A DNA stretch of 64,000 nt from Ruminobacter sp964520475. Lineage in GTDB: Bacteria; Pseudomonadota; Gammaproteobacteria; Enterobacterales; Succinivibrionaceae. Positions 1-8,538 of the stretch are shown piece after piece. A program made the position numbers and the translations under genes. The stretch's first letter is position 1; each line of letters opens with the position of its first letter. Below the pieces are notes generated by a model. That model saw only the letters and a list, made by a program, of their open reading frames with translations, was not told the origin of the DNA and did not search any database. Where the stretch lies: positions 40,702 through 104,701 of the forward strand of contig CAZFNS010000006.1 of assembly GCA_964520475.1 (NCBI GenBank), written 5' to 3'.

Positions 1-1155
1 GCGGACGCCGCGACGGCGAAGATCTTCCCGGCCCCGGGGGACATCTTCCCCCTCTACGGGCAGGTCACGGACGGAAACGTCTCCGCGCCCGCCGCGGGCG
101 AGGGATCCGTCTCCCTCCCCCCGGAAAGCCCCGGCCCCCTGCCCTTCCCGGCGTTCCCGGTCCCTGAAACCCCGCGCGGCGGGGACGCGGCCGCTCCCGG
201 CGAGCCCGCGGGCGGCTCCGGCGCGGCGGCTCCCGCCCCGGCCGGCAAAGCCCCGTCCGGAGACGGCAAGGCCGCGGACGGCTACGTGCCCCACCCGATG
301 AACGAGCGGGACAAAAAGGAAAGCACCGCCGCCATGTCCTGGCTTTCCGCGAAAGTGAAGAGTTTCACCGAGAAACTGCCCGAGGCGTACAAGGATCTGG
401 TGTCGGAAAACCAGCTCCAGGAATACACGGCCTCCTTCGTGAACCAGTTCAGAAAATGGCTGACCCCGATCCTGACCGACAAGATAGCCCCGATCTTCAT
501 GGATCTGGTGTCCATGCTGGTCTACTTCGTCATCGTGCCCATTTTTTCCTTCTACATGCTGAAGGACAAGGACAAACTGCTCGCCCTGACCAGGAAGTAC
601 CTGTGCTCCCACCGGGAGGTGCTTTCGTTCTGGGGGGAGATGAACGTCCTCGTTTCCAAGTACCTTACCGGAAAATGCATCCACGTGGTGATCATCTTCG
701 CGGTCAACTGGATCGCCTTCAGCATCCTGAACCTCAACTACGCCCTGCTGCTCGGCATCGGCGTGGGGCTCAGCGTCATCATCCCCTACGTCGGCATGGT
801 CATCATCACCATCCCGATCCTGGTGATCGGCGTCATGCAGTTCGGCATGAGCGCGGACATGGCCTGGCTGATCGGCGTTTACACGGTCATCCAGATCCTG
901 GACGGCTACGCGCTGACCCCGATGCTCTTCTCGGAAACCCTGAACCTGGATCCGTTCTTCATCCTCGTCGCGATCGTGGTTTTCGGCGGTCTCCTCGGGT
1001 TCTGGGGCGTGGTTCTGGCGATCCCGCTGGCGACGTTCGTCAAGACCGTCTTCACCAGGTGGCCCGTGAACCGGGCGTACATAGCGGAGCGCAAGGCCGC
1101 CAAAGCCGCGGCGGCGGCCCTGGCGGCGGCCCCGGCGGCGCCGGAAGCGCGCTGA
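1..1155 (+). CDS. perM: AI-2E family (PerM-like) transporter, 5' end outside window
   Basis: The frame is open from the first base, so the gene starts left of the window and only about 384 codons are present. The C-terminal part has the hydrophobic segments of the AI-2E exporter/PerM family, including an ILVIGVMQFG stretch and LDPFFILVAIVVFGGLLGFWG just before the last helix. Before this, codons 1-95 form an Ala/Pro/Gly-rich low-complexity stretch that is probably an expanded extracytoplasmic segment. A GTG at 286 is an internal codon, not the start. The tail (AKAAAAALAAAPAAPEAR) is also low complexity. Members are inner-membrane proteins; the substrate is uncertain. The gene converges on hda, and perM, hda, a DUF2066 gene and purM are neighbours in many gammaproteobacteria. 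Confidence 0.85.
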   Translation, partial: ADAATAKIFPAPGDIFPLYGQVTDGNVSAPAAGEGSVSLPPESPGPLPFPAFPVPETPRGGDAAAPGEPAGGSGAAAPAPAGKAPSGDGKAADGYVPHPMNERDKKESTAAMSWLSAKVKSFTEKLPEAYKDLVSENQLQEYTASFVNQFRKWLTPILTDKIAPIFMDLVSMLVYFVIVPIFSFYMLKDKDKLLALTRKYLCSHREVLSFWGEMNVLVSKYLTGKCIHVVIIFAVNWIAFSILNLNYALLLGIGVGLSVIIPYVGMVIITIPILVIGVMQFGMSADMAWLIGVYTVIQILDGYALTPMLFSETLNLDPFFILVAIVVFGGLLGFWGVVLAIPLATFVKTVFTRWPVNRAYIAERKAAKAAAAALAAAPAAPEAR

Positions 1156-1170
1156 TTCTCCCCGCCGCGC

Positions 1171-1211
1171 GGAAAAGGCGGAGCCTCCCGGCTCCGCCTT
1201 TTCCTTTTCTC
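1171..1211. terminator. Bidirectional terminator between perM and hda
   Basis: A perfect 15-bp inverted repeat (1171-1185 with 1190-1204) with a 4-base loop lies between two convergent genes. T-rich sequence follows on the plus strand. Confidence 0.85.
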
Positions 1212-1263
1212 CCGCTTTTTCCCGCGCCGTTCCCCGGATCCCCCGGGGCGGGGGCCGGCGGGG

Positions 1264-2037
1264 CTATCTCGCCCTGTGCCCGTCCGCGGCCTTCTGCCGG
1301 ACGGATTTGACCACCTGCTCGACCAGGGTCTTGGTGATGACCCCCCTCTTCATGGAAAAAGCCAGGGCGTCGATCTCGTCGACCGCCTGGACGCATTCCC
1401 CGACGTTGCCGAGCTTGCCCACGATGATGTCCGCGTACTCCCTGGCGAGCTCGCTCCCCCGGCTGCTTTCCCTTTTGACGAGCAGCTTGGGCAGATCGGC
1501 GATGGAAACCGGATGGATGCTCAGGGTCACGCCGCCGCCGAGCCGGGTGACCAGGTCTTTCTTGACGAATCCCGCCGCGGCGGGAGGCGCCGCCGAAGCC
1601 ACCATGAACAGCCCTTTCTTCAGGGCGTGCCAGCGGTTGTACAGATAAAAGATTTCGGTTTCCCAGTCCGGGGATCCCGCCGCGGCGTCGACGTTGTCGA
1701 GGCAGATGACGTCGCGGTCCTCGGCCCCCTGGAGGATCGAAACCGGCGCCGAATCCCGGTATTTGGCCAGATCCATGGCAATGGCGGAATAGCCGCCGTC
1801 CATGGCCCGGGCGACCGCGGCGCTCAGCAGATGGCTCTTGCCGCCGTTTTTGGGTCCGTAAAGGAAAATGAAATGCTGAACCGACCCGAGGTCTTCCGCG
1901 AGGGCGTTGCGCAGATAATTGAACGACACCCGGTTGGCGTCGCTGACGAAAAAAGAGTCAAACGTTCCCTCACCGCCGCCGAAGCCTATTCTGAGCGGTA
2001 TCTGCCGGTATTCTTTTTCGTGACTCAATATATTCAA
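1264..2037 (-). CDS. hda: DnaA regulatory inactivator Hda
   Basis: A 257-residue AAA+ protein related to DnaA that with the DNA-loaded beta clamp stimulates DnaA-ATP hydrolysis and limits re-initiation. Visible motifs are a clamp-binding motif QIPLRI at residues 12-17, Walker A GPKNGGKS at 61-68 and Walker B VICLDN at 111-116. Length is slightly above the usual 235-250. The ATG at 2037 is preceded by a canonical promoter at 2117-2145. The gene is monocistronic and converges on perM. Confidence 0.93.
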   Translation of the reverse strand: MNILSHEKEYRQIPLRIGFGGGEGTFDSFFVSDANRVSFNYLRNALAEDLGSVQHFIFLYGPKNGGKSHLLSAAVARAMDGGYSAIAMDLAKYRDSAPVSILQGAEDRDVICLDNVDAAAGSPDWETEIFYLYNRWHALKKGLFMVASAAPPAAAGFVKKDLVTRLGGGVTLSIHPVSIADLPKLLVKRESSRGSELAREYADIIVGKLGNVGECVQAVDEIDALAFSMKRGVITKTLVEQVVKSVRQKAADGHRAR

Positions 2038-2116
2038 CCCGGGGCAAACCCCCTAAAAACGACGGAATCGCCGGACCGTCGGCCGGACGCCGGGCAAACG
2101 TCCGCGGATCTTTTAA

Positions 2117-2145
2117 TTTATATACTGTAATATTAATATTGTCAA
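2117..2145 (-). promoter_or_regulatory. Sigma70 promoter of hda
   Basis: On the minus strand there is TTGACA (2145-2140), a 17-bp spacer and TATAAA (2122-2117) in an AT-rich island about 80 bp upstream of the hda ATG. This is the best match to the sigma70 consensus I found in the window. Confidence 0.8.
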
Positions 2146-2214
2146 TTTTTTAATATTTTTTTCGCCCGCCCCGGAAAGCGCGCGGGGAACGGTTCCCGGC
2201 GCGGGACGGAAACG

Positions 2215-2250
2215 GAAAGGGGGAAAGCCCGGCGGCTTTCCCCCTTTTTC
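2215..2250 (-). terminator. Terminator downstream of the DUF2066 gene
   Basis: A perfect 11-bp stem (2219-2229 with 2234-2244) with a CGGC loop lies just after the DUF2066 stop codon. The T-tract is better on the plus strand, but no plus-strand gene lies upstream, so it is assigned to the minus-strand gene. Confidence 0.6.
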
Positions 2251-2283
2251 CGCGGCGCGCCGGAACCCGGCGCGGGCGCTCTC

Positions 2284-3651
2284 TCAAAGCACCCCGCCGC
2301 CCGTTTTGTATCTCCGGTTCGGATCCAGGAAGGAGCCGCGGTGCTTCCTTCGGCCCCTTCTGACGTCCCTTGTCCCGGTAACCGGCTCGGCCGCCTTCTC
2401 CCCGGCCGGCCCGGCCGCGGCGTCCGTCGCGGCGGGCTTTTCCTCCGGCTGCGCGGCGGTTGCGCCGCCGTCGCCCTCACCGGCGTTTTCCGCGGTCTGC
2501 TCCGCCTTCTCGTCGGGAATCACGATGGCGTTCTTCACCGTGGCGTCGAAATTGAAGACGTCGGGCACGGCGCCGTCGGGAACCAGGGCGGGATAGAGCT
2601 CCATCAGCCCCCGGGGATCGACGTTCTTGATCGCGGTCAGGGTGAACACGACGTCGCCGCCCTTGACGTCGGTGATCTCGGCCTCCGAGAAGCCCGCCTT
2701 GTAGAAGTTGCGCTTGATGTCCATCATGGCGTCGAAGCCGGGCGTGCCCTTGATCAGAACCACGTAGCTGCCGTCGGGCCGCGAGCCGAGGTTAAGGGAA
2801 GGCTCCGTCCCGTCGTACCCGTCGAGCAGGGGCGCGGCGCCCGGATCGCCGGAACCGGCCCCGAGGCCCGCGGCGGAGGGGTTTTTCCTGCCGAAGACGT
2901 TCTTGAGGGAGGCGTAAAACTCGCCGACCACGGCGGACGTTTCGCCTTCCGCCGTGTCGGAATACACCGTTTCGCCCTTGGCGAGGTCGACGATGTGGTA
3001 CGTGAGCGACAGGTTGCCGGGGGTCCCGGTGAGCAGCAGGGCCGCGGCGGCGCCGCCCGTGTATTTGGCCGAGGCCGCGGCAATCCGGTCGGCCGCGCCC
3101 TGCATGATGTCGGACACGCTCACCTTTTCCATGTCGTCGAGATCGTTGAGGGGCAGGATCGCCCTGACCTTTTCCCGCAGGCCCGCGGCGATCAGCGCGT
3201 CGGCGAAACCGTCCTTTTCCCCGGACGAGACGATGCGGACCTCGGACCGGGAGTCAACCTGCCCGTCGTCGCCCGCCACGTCGGCGGTCGTGCCCCGGAT
3301 CATCCAGATCAGAAGGGGCTCCTCGAGGCCTTTCCACACCGCTATCCGGCCGCTGCCGAGCAGCCGCTTAACCGCGTCGGGGGAGAACGACACGATAAGG
3401 GAGCCGTCTTCGGTAAAGTCCTCGCTCGCGATGATGGCATCGATGTCGGCGTTCACCGACGCCGGGTCGGCGCCGCCGCCGCTCAGAGAATCCACCAGCC
3501 GGCCGAACGCCTCCTCGTGGGCGGTGTCGAAATCCCCGTTGAAGGGAACTTTGAAATCGTACTCCCCCGCCGCGGCGTCGGCCGCCAGGCAGCAGAAGAA
3601 AGCCGCGGCCAGCCCGGCCGCAGCCCCGCGCAATCCTTTTTTCCGAGACAT
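2284..3651 (-). CDS. DUF2066 family exported protein
   Basis: A protein of 455 residues if started at the ATG at 3651, where GGAAGAG lies in ribosome-binding position. This start gives MSRKKGLRG followed by a hydrophobic core and an Ala-rich cleavage region, a typical signal peptide; the frame extends 33 codons further but without a better start. Internal features include a PLLIWMI segment typical of the DUF2066 family. The last third is Ala/Glu/Pro-rich and the tail is basic (DVRRGRRKHRG). Function is unknown. The family commonly lies between purM and hda, exactly as here, which supports the assignment. Confidence 0.75.
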   Translation of the reverse strand: MSRKKGLRGAAAGLAAAFFCCLAADAAAGEYDFKVPFNGDFDTAHEEAFGRLVDSLSGGGADPASVNADIDAIIASEDFTEDGSLIVSFSPDAVKRLLGSGRIAVWKGLEEPLLIWMIRGTTADVAGDDGQVDSRSEVRIVSSGEKDGFADALIAAGLREKVRAILPLNDLDDMEKVSVSDIMQGAADRIAAASAKYTGGAAAALLLTGTPGNLSLTYHIVDLAKGETVYSDTAEGETSAVVGEFYASLKNVFGRKNPSAAGLGAGSGDPGAAPLLDGYDGTEPSLNLGSRPDGSYVVLIKGTPGFDAMMDIKRNFYKAGFSEAEITDVKGGDVVFTLTAIKNVDPRGLMELYPALVPDGAVPDVFNFDATVKNAIVIPDEKAEQTAENAGEGDGGATAAQPEEKPAATDAAAGPAGEKAAEPVTGTRDVRRGRRKHRGSFLDPNRRYKTGGGVL

Positions 3652-3803
3652 ATCCCAACTCTTCCGGCGCGCACGCGCCACGCAAAAACAAAGCGCCGCG
3701 GGCACCGCGGCTCCGGGAGCTAATTTACCATAAACACCCCCGATTTGCAAAAAATCCGCGCCCGCGCGGGCCCGGCCCGTCCCGCCCCGCCGCGCCGAAA
3801 AAC

Positions 3804-3832
3804 CTGAAAAAACGGCGGTAATTTGCTAGAAT
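3804..3832 (+). promoter_or_regulatory. Probable purM promoter (extended -10)
   Basis: CTGAAA (3804-3809), a 17-bp spacer and TAGAAT (3827-3832) preceded by TGC, an extended -10. It lies about 50 bp upstream of the purM ATG. Confidence 0.6.
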
Positions 3833-3882
3833 GTTCACGATTCGACACCTTATCACCAACCGGAAACGAGGCACTGCAACCG

Positions 3883-4920
3883 ATGGACAATCAGAAGTTA
3901 AGCTACAGAGACGCGGGGGTCGACATCGACGCCGGCAACGCTCTGGTCGAAAACATCAAAGGCGCGGTCAAAAAGACCGCCAGACCCGAGGTAATCGGGG
4001 GCCTGGGCGGCTTCGGGGCCCTCTGCCGCATCCCCGCGCGCTACAAAAAGCCGGTGCTTGTCTCGGGAACCGACGGGGTCGGCACCAAGCTGCGCCTCGC
4101 CATCGATTTCGGCCGTCACGACACCGTGGGCGTCGACCTCGTGGCCATGAGCGTCAACGACCTGATCGTGCAGGGCGCGGAGCCGCTCTTTTTCCTCGAC
4201 TACTACGCCACCGGCAAACTGAACGTGGCGGACGCGACCCGGGTGATAACCGGGATCGCCCGGGGCTGCGAACAGGCCGGCTGCGCCCTCATCGGCGGCG
4301 AAACCGCGGAAATGCCCGGCATGTACGCGGTGCCCGATTACGATCTGGCCGGCTTCGCCGTGGGCGTGGTCGAGGAAGACGAAATAATCGACGGCTCGAA
4401 AGTCGGGGCGGGCGACGCCCTGATCGCCGTGGCCTCCTCCGGGCCCCACTCCAACGGCTACTCCCTGATCAGAAAAGTTCTCGAGGTGTCGCGGGCGGAT
4501 CCGGAAACGAAGATGGGCGACGGCCGGACCCTGATCGACACGCTGCTGACCCCGACGCGCATCTACGTGCGGCCGGTGCTCGCCCTGACGAAGGCCTGCG
4601 GCGTCCGCGCCCTCGCCCATATCACCGGCGGCGGCTTCTGGGAGAACATCCCGCGCGTCCTGCCCCCGGGCGTGACGGCCGTGTGCCGCGAAGACAGCTG
4701 GGAGTGGCCGGAGATATTCGGCTGGCTGCGGGACCGGGGCAACATCTCCGTCCGCGAGATGTACCGCACCTTCAACTGCGGCGTCGGCATGATCGCCGTC
4801 GTCGCCCGGGACGAGGCCGAAAAAGCCGTCGCCTGCCTCGCCGCGCACGGGGAGAAAGCCTGGATCCTGGGATCCGTGGAAAAAACCGGCCCCTCCGGAG
4901 CCCGGGTCGAAATCGTCTGA
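3883..4920 (+). CDS. purM: Phosphoribosylformylglycinamidine cyclo-ligase (AIR synthetase)
   Basis: Catalyses ATP-dependent closure of FGAM to aminoimidazole ribonucleotide in purine synthesis. The ATG at 3883 gives 345 residues, the same length as E. coli PurM. The N-terminus (LSYRDAGVDIDAGN) and the GGETAEMPGMY segment are diagnostic. An upstream in-frame start adds 20 codons without family similarity. The gene faces gmhA across a bidirectional terminator and has its own promoter. Confidence 0.96.
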   Translation: MDNQKLSYRDAGVDIDAGNALVENIKGAVKKTARPEVIGGLGGFGALCRIPARYKKPVLVSGTDGVGTKLRLAIDFGRHDTVGVDLVAMSVNDLIVQGAEPLFFLDYYATGKLNVADATRVITGIARGCEQAGCALIGGETAEMPGMYAVPDYDLAGFAVGVVEEDEIIDGSKVGAGDALIAVASSGPHSNGYSLIRKVLEVSRADPETKMGDGRTLIDTLLTPTRIYVRPVLALTKACGVRALAHITGGGFWENIPRVLPPGVTAVCREDSWEWPEIFGWLRDRGNISVREMYRTFNCGVGMIAVVARDEAEKAVACLAAHGEKAWILGSVEKTGPSGARVEIV

Positions 4921-4941
4921 CCGGCGCTCCCGCCGGGAACG

Positions 4942-4980
4942 AAAAAAGCGGACCGGCCGGCGCCGGATCCGCTTTTTTAT
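4942..4980. terminator. Bidirectional terminator between purM and gmhA
   Basis: An A-run, an inverted repeat around GCGGACCGGC/GCCGGATCCGC and then a T-run lie between convergent genes. Confidence 0.75.
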
Positions 4981-5003
4981 TTTTACCGCGTGACGGAAAA
5001 GCC

Positions 5004-5585
5004 TCAGGCCGCGGCCATCCGGCTCTCGATCTCCTGGATGATGATGTGGATCACCTTGATGTGGATTTCCTGGATGCGGTCCGCGAAGCCGAAATGCGGC
5101 ACGCGGATCTCCACGTCGGCGAGCCCCGCGAGTTTGCCCCCGTCCTTGCCGGTGAGCACGACCGTCTTCACGCTTTTGGCCTTCGCCGTCCCGACGGCCC
5201 TTATGATGTTCGCGGAATTGCCGCTGGTCGAGATGCCCATGAACACGTCCCCCGGCCGGGCGACGCCCTCGAGGTACCGCGAGAACACGTATTCGAACCC
5301 GAAATCGTTCGACACGCACGAGAGATGGCTCGGATCCGAGATGGCCACGGCGCCGTAGGCCGGCCGGTTCTCCCGGTACCGTCCCGTGAGCTCCTCCGCG
5401 AAATGCATGGCGTCGCAGTGGCTCCCGCCGTTTCCGGCGGAAAAAATCCTGCCGCCGCTCTTGAGCGACTCCGCCATCACTTCCGCGGCCCTGTCGATCG
5501 CCCGGACGTTGGCGTCGTCGGAGAGGAATCTGTTCAGCACTTCTGACGCTTCGAGCAGCGCAGCTTTAATCTCATTTACGCTCAT
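5004..5585 (-). CDS. gmhA: Sedoheptulose-7-phosphate isomerase
   Basis: Converts sedoheptulose 7-phosphate to D-glycero-D-manno-heptose 7-phosphate, the first step of LPS core heptose synthesis. The 193-residue protein is close to E. coli GmhA over its whole length. GNGGSHCDAMHFAEELTGRY, ISTSGNSAN and the C-terminal RIQEIHIKVIHI segment are all present. The SIS-domain paralogue DiaA is a weaker alternative because the GmhA-specific metal and substrate segments are kept. It implies a heptose-containing LPS. Confidence 0.93.
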   Translation of the reverse strand: MSVNEIKAALLEASEVLNRFLSDDANVRAIDRAAEVMAESLKSGGRIFSAGNGGSHCDAMHFAEELTGRYRENRPAYGAVAISDPSHLSCVSNDFGFEYVFSRYLEGVARPGDVFMGISTSGNSANIIRAVGTAKAKSVKTVVLTGKDGGKLAGLADVEIRVPHFGFADRIQEIHIKVIHIIIQEIESRMAAA

Positions 5586-5722
5586 TGGTTGTTCCGCCTG
5601 TCGTTGTTCCCGGCCCGGTCGCGCGATCCGCGGGGAAGGCCGCGGGCCCGTCCCGGCTCCCCGTTACATTATTTTGCACCGCCGCGGAATTGTCAAGCGG
5701 GCGCGCCCCGCGCCTCCCGGCG

Positions 5723-6637
5723 TCAGCCGGCGTTCTTTTTCCGGCGGGCGGCCGCGGCGCGCTCCGCGCGCGCGTAAACGTCGGTGAGGGTCTCCCTTTT
5801 GTCGATTTCGTCGAGGATTGCGGCGGCCTTGCGATCCTGGTACTCCGCGAATTTCCGCCCGTCGAAGTAAAAGCGCCGCAGCGCCGCCACGCAGTCGGCC
5901 CGCGACAATTTCCCGCCGGCGGGGGCGATCTTGATCTGGCCGAGCTTCATGCGGTACAGGAGGTCGTCGCCCTCCTCGTCGACGGAGGGGTAAAGCACGG
6001 GGATCTTCACGGCTCCGGCCGCTTCCCGCCGCTCCGCCGCCCCGCCCGGCGCGGCGGCGGAGGCCTCGGCGAAGTCGAGTTCCCCCTGCCCGCCCGTCAT
6101 GGCGAGGAACACCTCCGCCAGGATTTCCGCGTCGAGGAGCGCGCCGTGCGTCGTGCGGGCGGATCTGTCGACCCCCAGCTTGGCGCAGAGGGCGTCGAGA
6201 CTCACTCTCTGCCCGGGGTATTTCTGCCGGGCGAGCGCCAGCGTGTCGGTCACGGCGCAGATGTCCTCCACCGCGAAGGGGCGGCGGCAGAGCCTGAACT
6301 CGTTGTCGATGAATCCGACGTCGAAGGCGGCGTTGTGGATAATCAGCTCGGCTCCCGAGATGAAATCGCAGAACTCCCCGCAGACCTCGGCGAACTTGGG
6401 CTGCGACCGGAGGAACTCGTCGGAGATGCCGTGCACCCTGAAGGCTTCCTCGTCGACCCCGCGCTCGGGGTTTACGTAAAGCTGGAGCTTGCGGCCGGTG
6501 GGCTTGCGCCCCTCGAGCTCCACGCAGCCTATTTCGACGATGCGGTGATCGCCCGGGGTCCCGTCTTCGTTTTTTCCGGTCGTTTCCGTGTCCAGAACCA
6601 CTTTCCGGAACTTCTTTTCCTTGTACAGCTCGGCCAT
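5723..6637 (-). CDS. dnaQ: DNA polymerase III epsilon subunit (proofreading exonuclease)
   Basis: A 3'-5' DEDDh exonuclease of the replicase core. The ATG at 6637 follows an AGGGAG-type ribosome-binding site and gives 304 residues. Catalytic residues are D16 and E18 (LDTETTG), D106 (HNAAFDVG), and H164 and D169 (HGALLD). QGELDF at 184-189 aligns with the clamp-binding QTSMAF of E. coli epsilon. The C-terminal region is about 60 residues longer than in E. coli and ends in a basic Ala/Arg-rich tail. Divergent from rnhA, as in E. coli. Confidence 0.93.
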   Translation of the reverse strand: MAELYKEKKFRKVVLDTETTGKNEDGTPGDHRIVEIGCVELEGRKPTGRKLQLYVNPERGVDEEAFRVHGISDEFLRSQPKFAEVCGEFCDFISGAELIIHNAAFDVGFIDNEFRLCRRPFAVEDICAVTDTLALARQKYPGQRVSLDALCAKLGVDRSARTTHGALLDAEILAEVFLAMTGGQGELDFAEASAAAPGGAAERREAAGAVKIPVLYPSVDEEGDDLLYRMKLGQIKIAPAGGKLSRADCVAALRRFYFDGRKFAEYQDRKAAAILDEIDKRETLTDVYARAERAAAARRKKNAG

Positions 6638-6937
6638 TCGCCCTGTCTCCCTGCCGGCGCCGGCCGCGAGGGGCCCGGCGCGTGAACCGAAGCACAAAAT
6701 AACACATGAGCGGGCGCCCGGCAACCCGCCGGAACGGCCCTCGGCCGATTATGTGCGCGGGCGCGGCTTTTTTCCCGGAGCGCCGTGTTATATAGTTTAA
6801 GAAGAGCTTTTATAAATTACTTATGAAAAAACGCGAAAACCATCATAAAAAATTTGATTTTTTCGTGAAAAGTGTTAAAATATTCACAATATCTTAACAA
6901 ATAAACGGTTCAGCACCGGGGCTTGCGATTCGGCACC
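6638..6937. other. dnaQ-rnhA divergent promoter region
   Basis: A 300-bp intergenic stretch. The half nearest rnhA (about 6785-6905) is strongly AT-rich. One good plus-strand promoter is visible; I see no clear minus-strand promoter for dnaQ and no small gene. Confidence 0.6.
6854..6881 (+). promoter_or_regulatory. Probable rnhA promoter
   Basis: TTGATT (6854-6859), a 16-bp spacer and TAAAAT (6876-6881), about 57 bp before the rnhA ATG. Confidence 0.55.
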
Positions 6938-7414
6938 ATGACAGACACTGACACCGGCACTCTGAAGGAAGTGACCATTTACACGGACGGCTCGTGTCTC
7001 GGGAACCCCGGTCCCGGAGGGTACTGCGCGATTCTCCTGTACGGGGAGCACCGCAAAACCATCACCGCCGGGTATGAGCTGACGACCAACAACAGAATGG
7101 AGCTTATGGCCGTAATCGCGGCCCTGAGCGCCCTGAAAACAAACTGCGGCGTGACCGTGTATTCCGACAGCAAATACGTGGTCGACGGCATCACCAAGTG
7201 GATCCCCGCCTGGATCGGGAAGAACTGGCGCAACGTGCGGAACCCCGATTTATGGAAGCGCCTCCACGGGCTGGCCGCGCGGCACCGCGTCACATGGAAA
7301 TGGGTAAAGGGACATGACAGCGACACTTACAACAACGAATGCGACAAACTCGCCCGCGCCGCGGCCGGAGGGGAAAATCTCCTCAGGGACGTCGTTTTTG
7401 AAAAGACCGGCTGA
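6938..7414 (+). CDS. rnhA: Ribonuclease HI
   Basis: Degrades the RNA strand of RNA:DNA hybrids. The ATG at 6938 gives 158 residues (E. coli 155); a TTG five codons upstream is possible. The four metal-binding acids are visible: D17 (YTDGSC), E55 (NNRMELM), D77 (YSDSKY) and D136 (NNECDKLA). The stop codon lies inside the next gene, mltD, so the two are probably translationally coupled. Divergent from dnaQ, a conserved gammaproteobacterial pairing. Confidence 0.95.
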   Translation: MTDTDTGTLKEVTIYTDGSCLGNPGPGGYCAILLYGEHRKTITAGYELTTNNRMELMAVIAALSALKTNCGVTVYSDSKYVVDGITKWIPAWIGKNWRNVRNPDLWKRLHGLAARHRVTWKWVKGHDSDTYNNECDKLARAAAGGENLLRDVVFEKTG

Positions 7415-8528
7415 GTTCGCCGCGGAAGTCCTGCTCGCCCTCGCGCTCGCGGGCTGCAACATGACCGGCGCCCGGGAGGGCGGCGAAAGCGCCGCCGCTC
7501 CGGCGGGCGCGGCGGAGGAAGCCGGGGAAACCGCCCGGACCGCCCCGGCGGACGCCGCCGGTCCCGCCGCCCCCGTCTACGGCTACGGGCCGTCCCTGAG
7601 CTGGCGGGCCGTTTACGCGGCCGCCCCGGCCGCGCCGGAGAAAAAGGCCCCGGCGGCCGCGGCGCCGGCGGAAGTCGCCGCCGTGAGCCTGTGGGAGCAC
7701 GCGGTGTTCGACATGAACCTGGTCACCCCCAAGCACAAGTACGTCACCGGCGAGCTCCGGAACGCGCACCGGAAGAAAGCCGATTTCGAAAAGCAGCTCG
7801 CGAGCGGGCACCTTTACCTTTACCACATCGTCAACGAGCTCAAGCGCCGGGACATGCCCCTCGAGCTCGCCATGATCCCCATCATCGAGAGCAACTTCGA
7901 CCCGCACGCCTCGAACCGCAACGGCACCAAGGGCATCTGGCAGTTCGTCCCCGTGACCGCGCGGAATTTCAAACTGAGGCACGACGCGACCTACGACATG
8001 CGCAAGGACGTCATCGCCTCCACCGACGCGGCCCTCAACTACTTCAGCTACCTGTACGGGATGTTCAAGGACTGGAACCTGGCGATCGCCGCCTACAACG
8101 TCGGCGAGGGCACCGTGCTCCGGGCGGTGAAGGCCAACCGGAGGCGGGGACGCTCCACCGATCTCTGGAGCCTGCCGATGGCGCGGGCGGGCGTGAAGTA
8201 CGTGGAAAGGCTCCACGCCTACGCGGATCTCGTGCGCAACGCGGAGCGCAACAACCTGAAGTTCCCCGACCTGCCGTACATGCCGGTCTTCAAAAAGGTC
8301 CGCATAACCCGGTCGACGACCCTCGCGTCCCTGTCGCGGGAAACGGGCGTGTCCGTCGAACGGCTGCAGAAGCTGAACCCCGGCTTCCTCTCGCCGCGGC
8401 GCTCGACCACCCTGGTCGATTACGCCCTGGTTCCGATCGACCACCTGGATCTGCCGGAGAACTACAGCCTCGCCAAGATGAAGAACCTCTGCCCGGGCGA
8501 CTGCGCGCGGCGCCTCCTCGCCGAGTAG
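7398..8528 (+). CDS. mltD: Membrane-bound lytic murein transglycosylase D-like lipoprotein
   Basis: Cleaves peptidoglycan glycan strands, forming 1,6-anhydro ends. The TTG at 7398 is preferred. AGGGA lies 8 bases upstream, and translation gives a short lipoprotein signal MKRPAEF...LALAGC with Cys20 as the lipidated residue. An ATG at 7314 inside rnhA would put 28 non-signal residues in front. An Ala/Pro-rich linker leads to an SLT domain with catalytic Glu164 in the IIESNFDP motif, then KGIWQF and the AAYNVGEG segment. A single diverged LysM-like repeat follows near the C-terminus, where E. coli MltD has two. It overlaps the rnhA stop and converges on ligA with a 10-bp gap. Confidence 0.85.
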   Translation: MKRPAEFAAEVLLALALAGCNMTGAREGGESAAAPAGAAEEAGETARTAPADAAGPAAPVYGYGPSLSWRAVYAAAPAAPEKKAPAAAAPAEVAAVSLWEHAVFDMNLVTPKHKYVTGELRNAHRKKADFEKQLASGHLYLYHIVNELKRRDMPLELAMIPIIESNFDPHASNRNGTKGIWQFVPVTARNFKLRHDATYDMRKDVIASTDAALNYFSYLYGMFKDWNLAIAAYNVGEGTVLRAVKANRRRGRSTDLWSLPMARAGVKYVERLHAYADLVRNAERNNLKFPDLPYMPVFKKVRITRSTTLASLSRETGVSVERLQKLNPGFLSPRRSTTLVDYALVPIDHLDLPENYSLAKMKNLCPGDCARRLLAE

Positions 8529-8538
8529 CGGCCGGCCC

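Noticed and set aside
456..1310. Many long second-frame ORFs overlapping real genes, this one across perM.
   Set aside because: Arg/His/Pro-rich translations mirror the high GC content; the other frame carries recognisable protein families.
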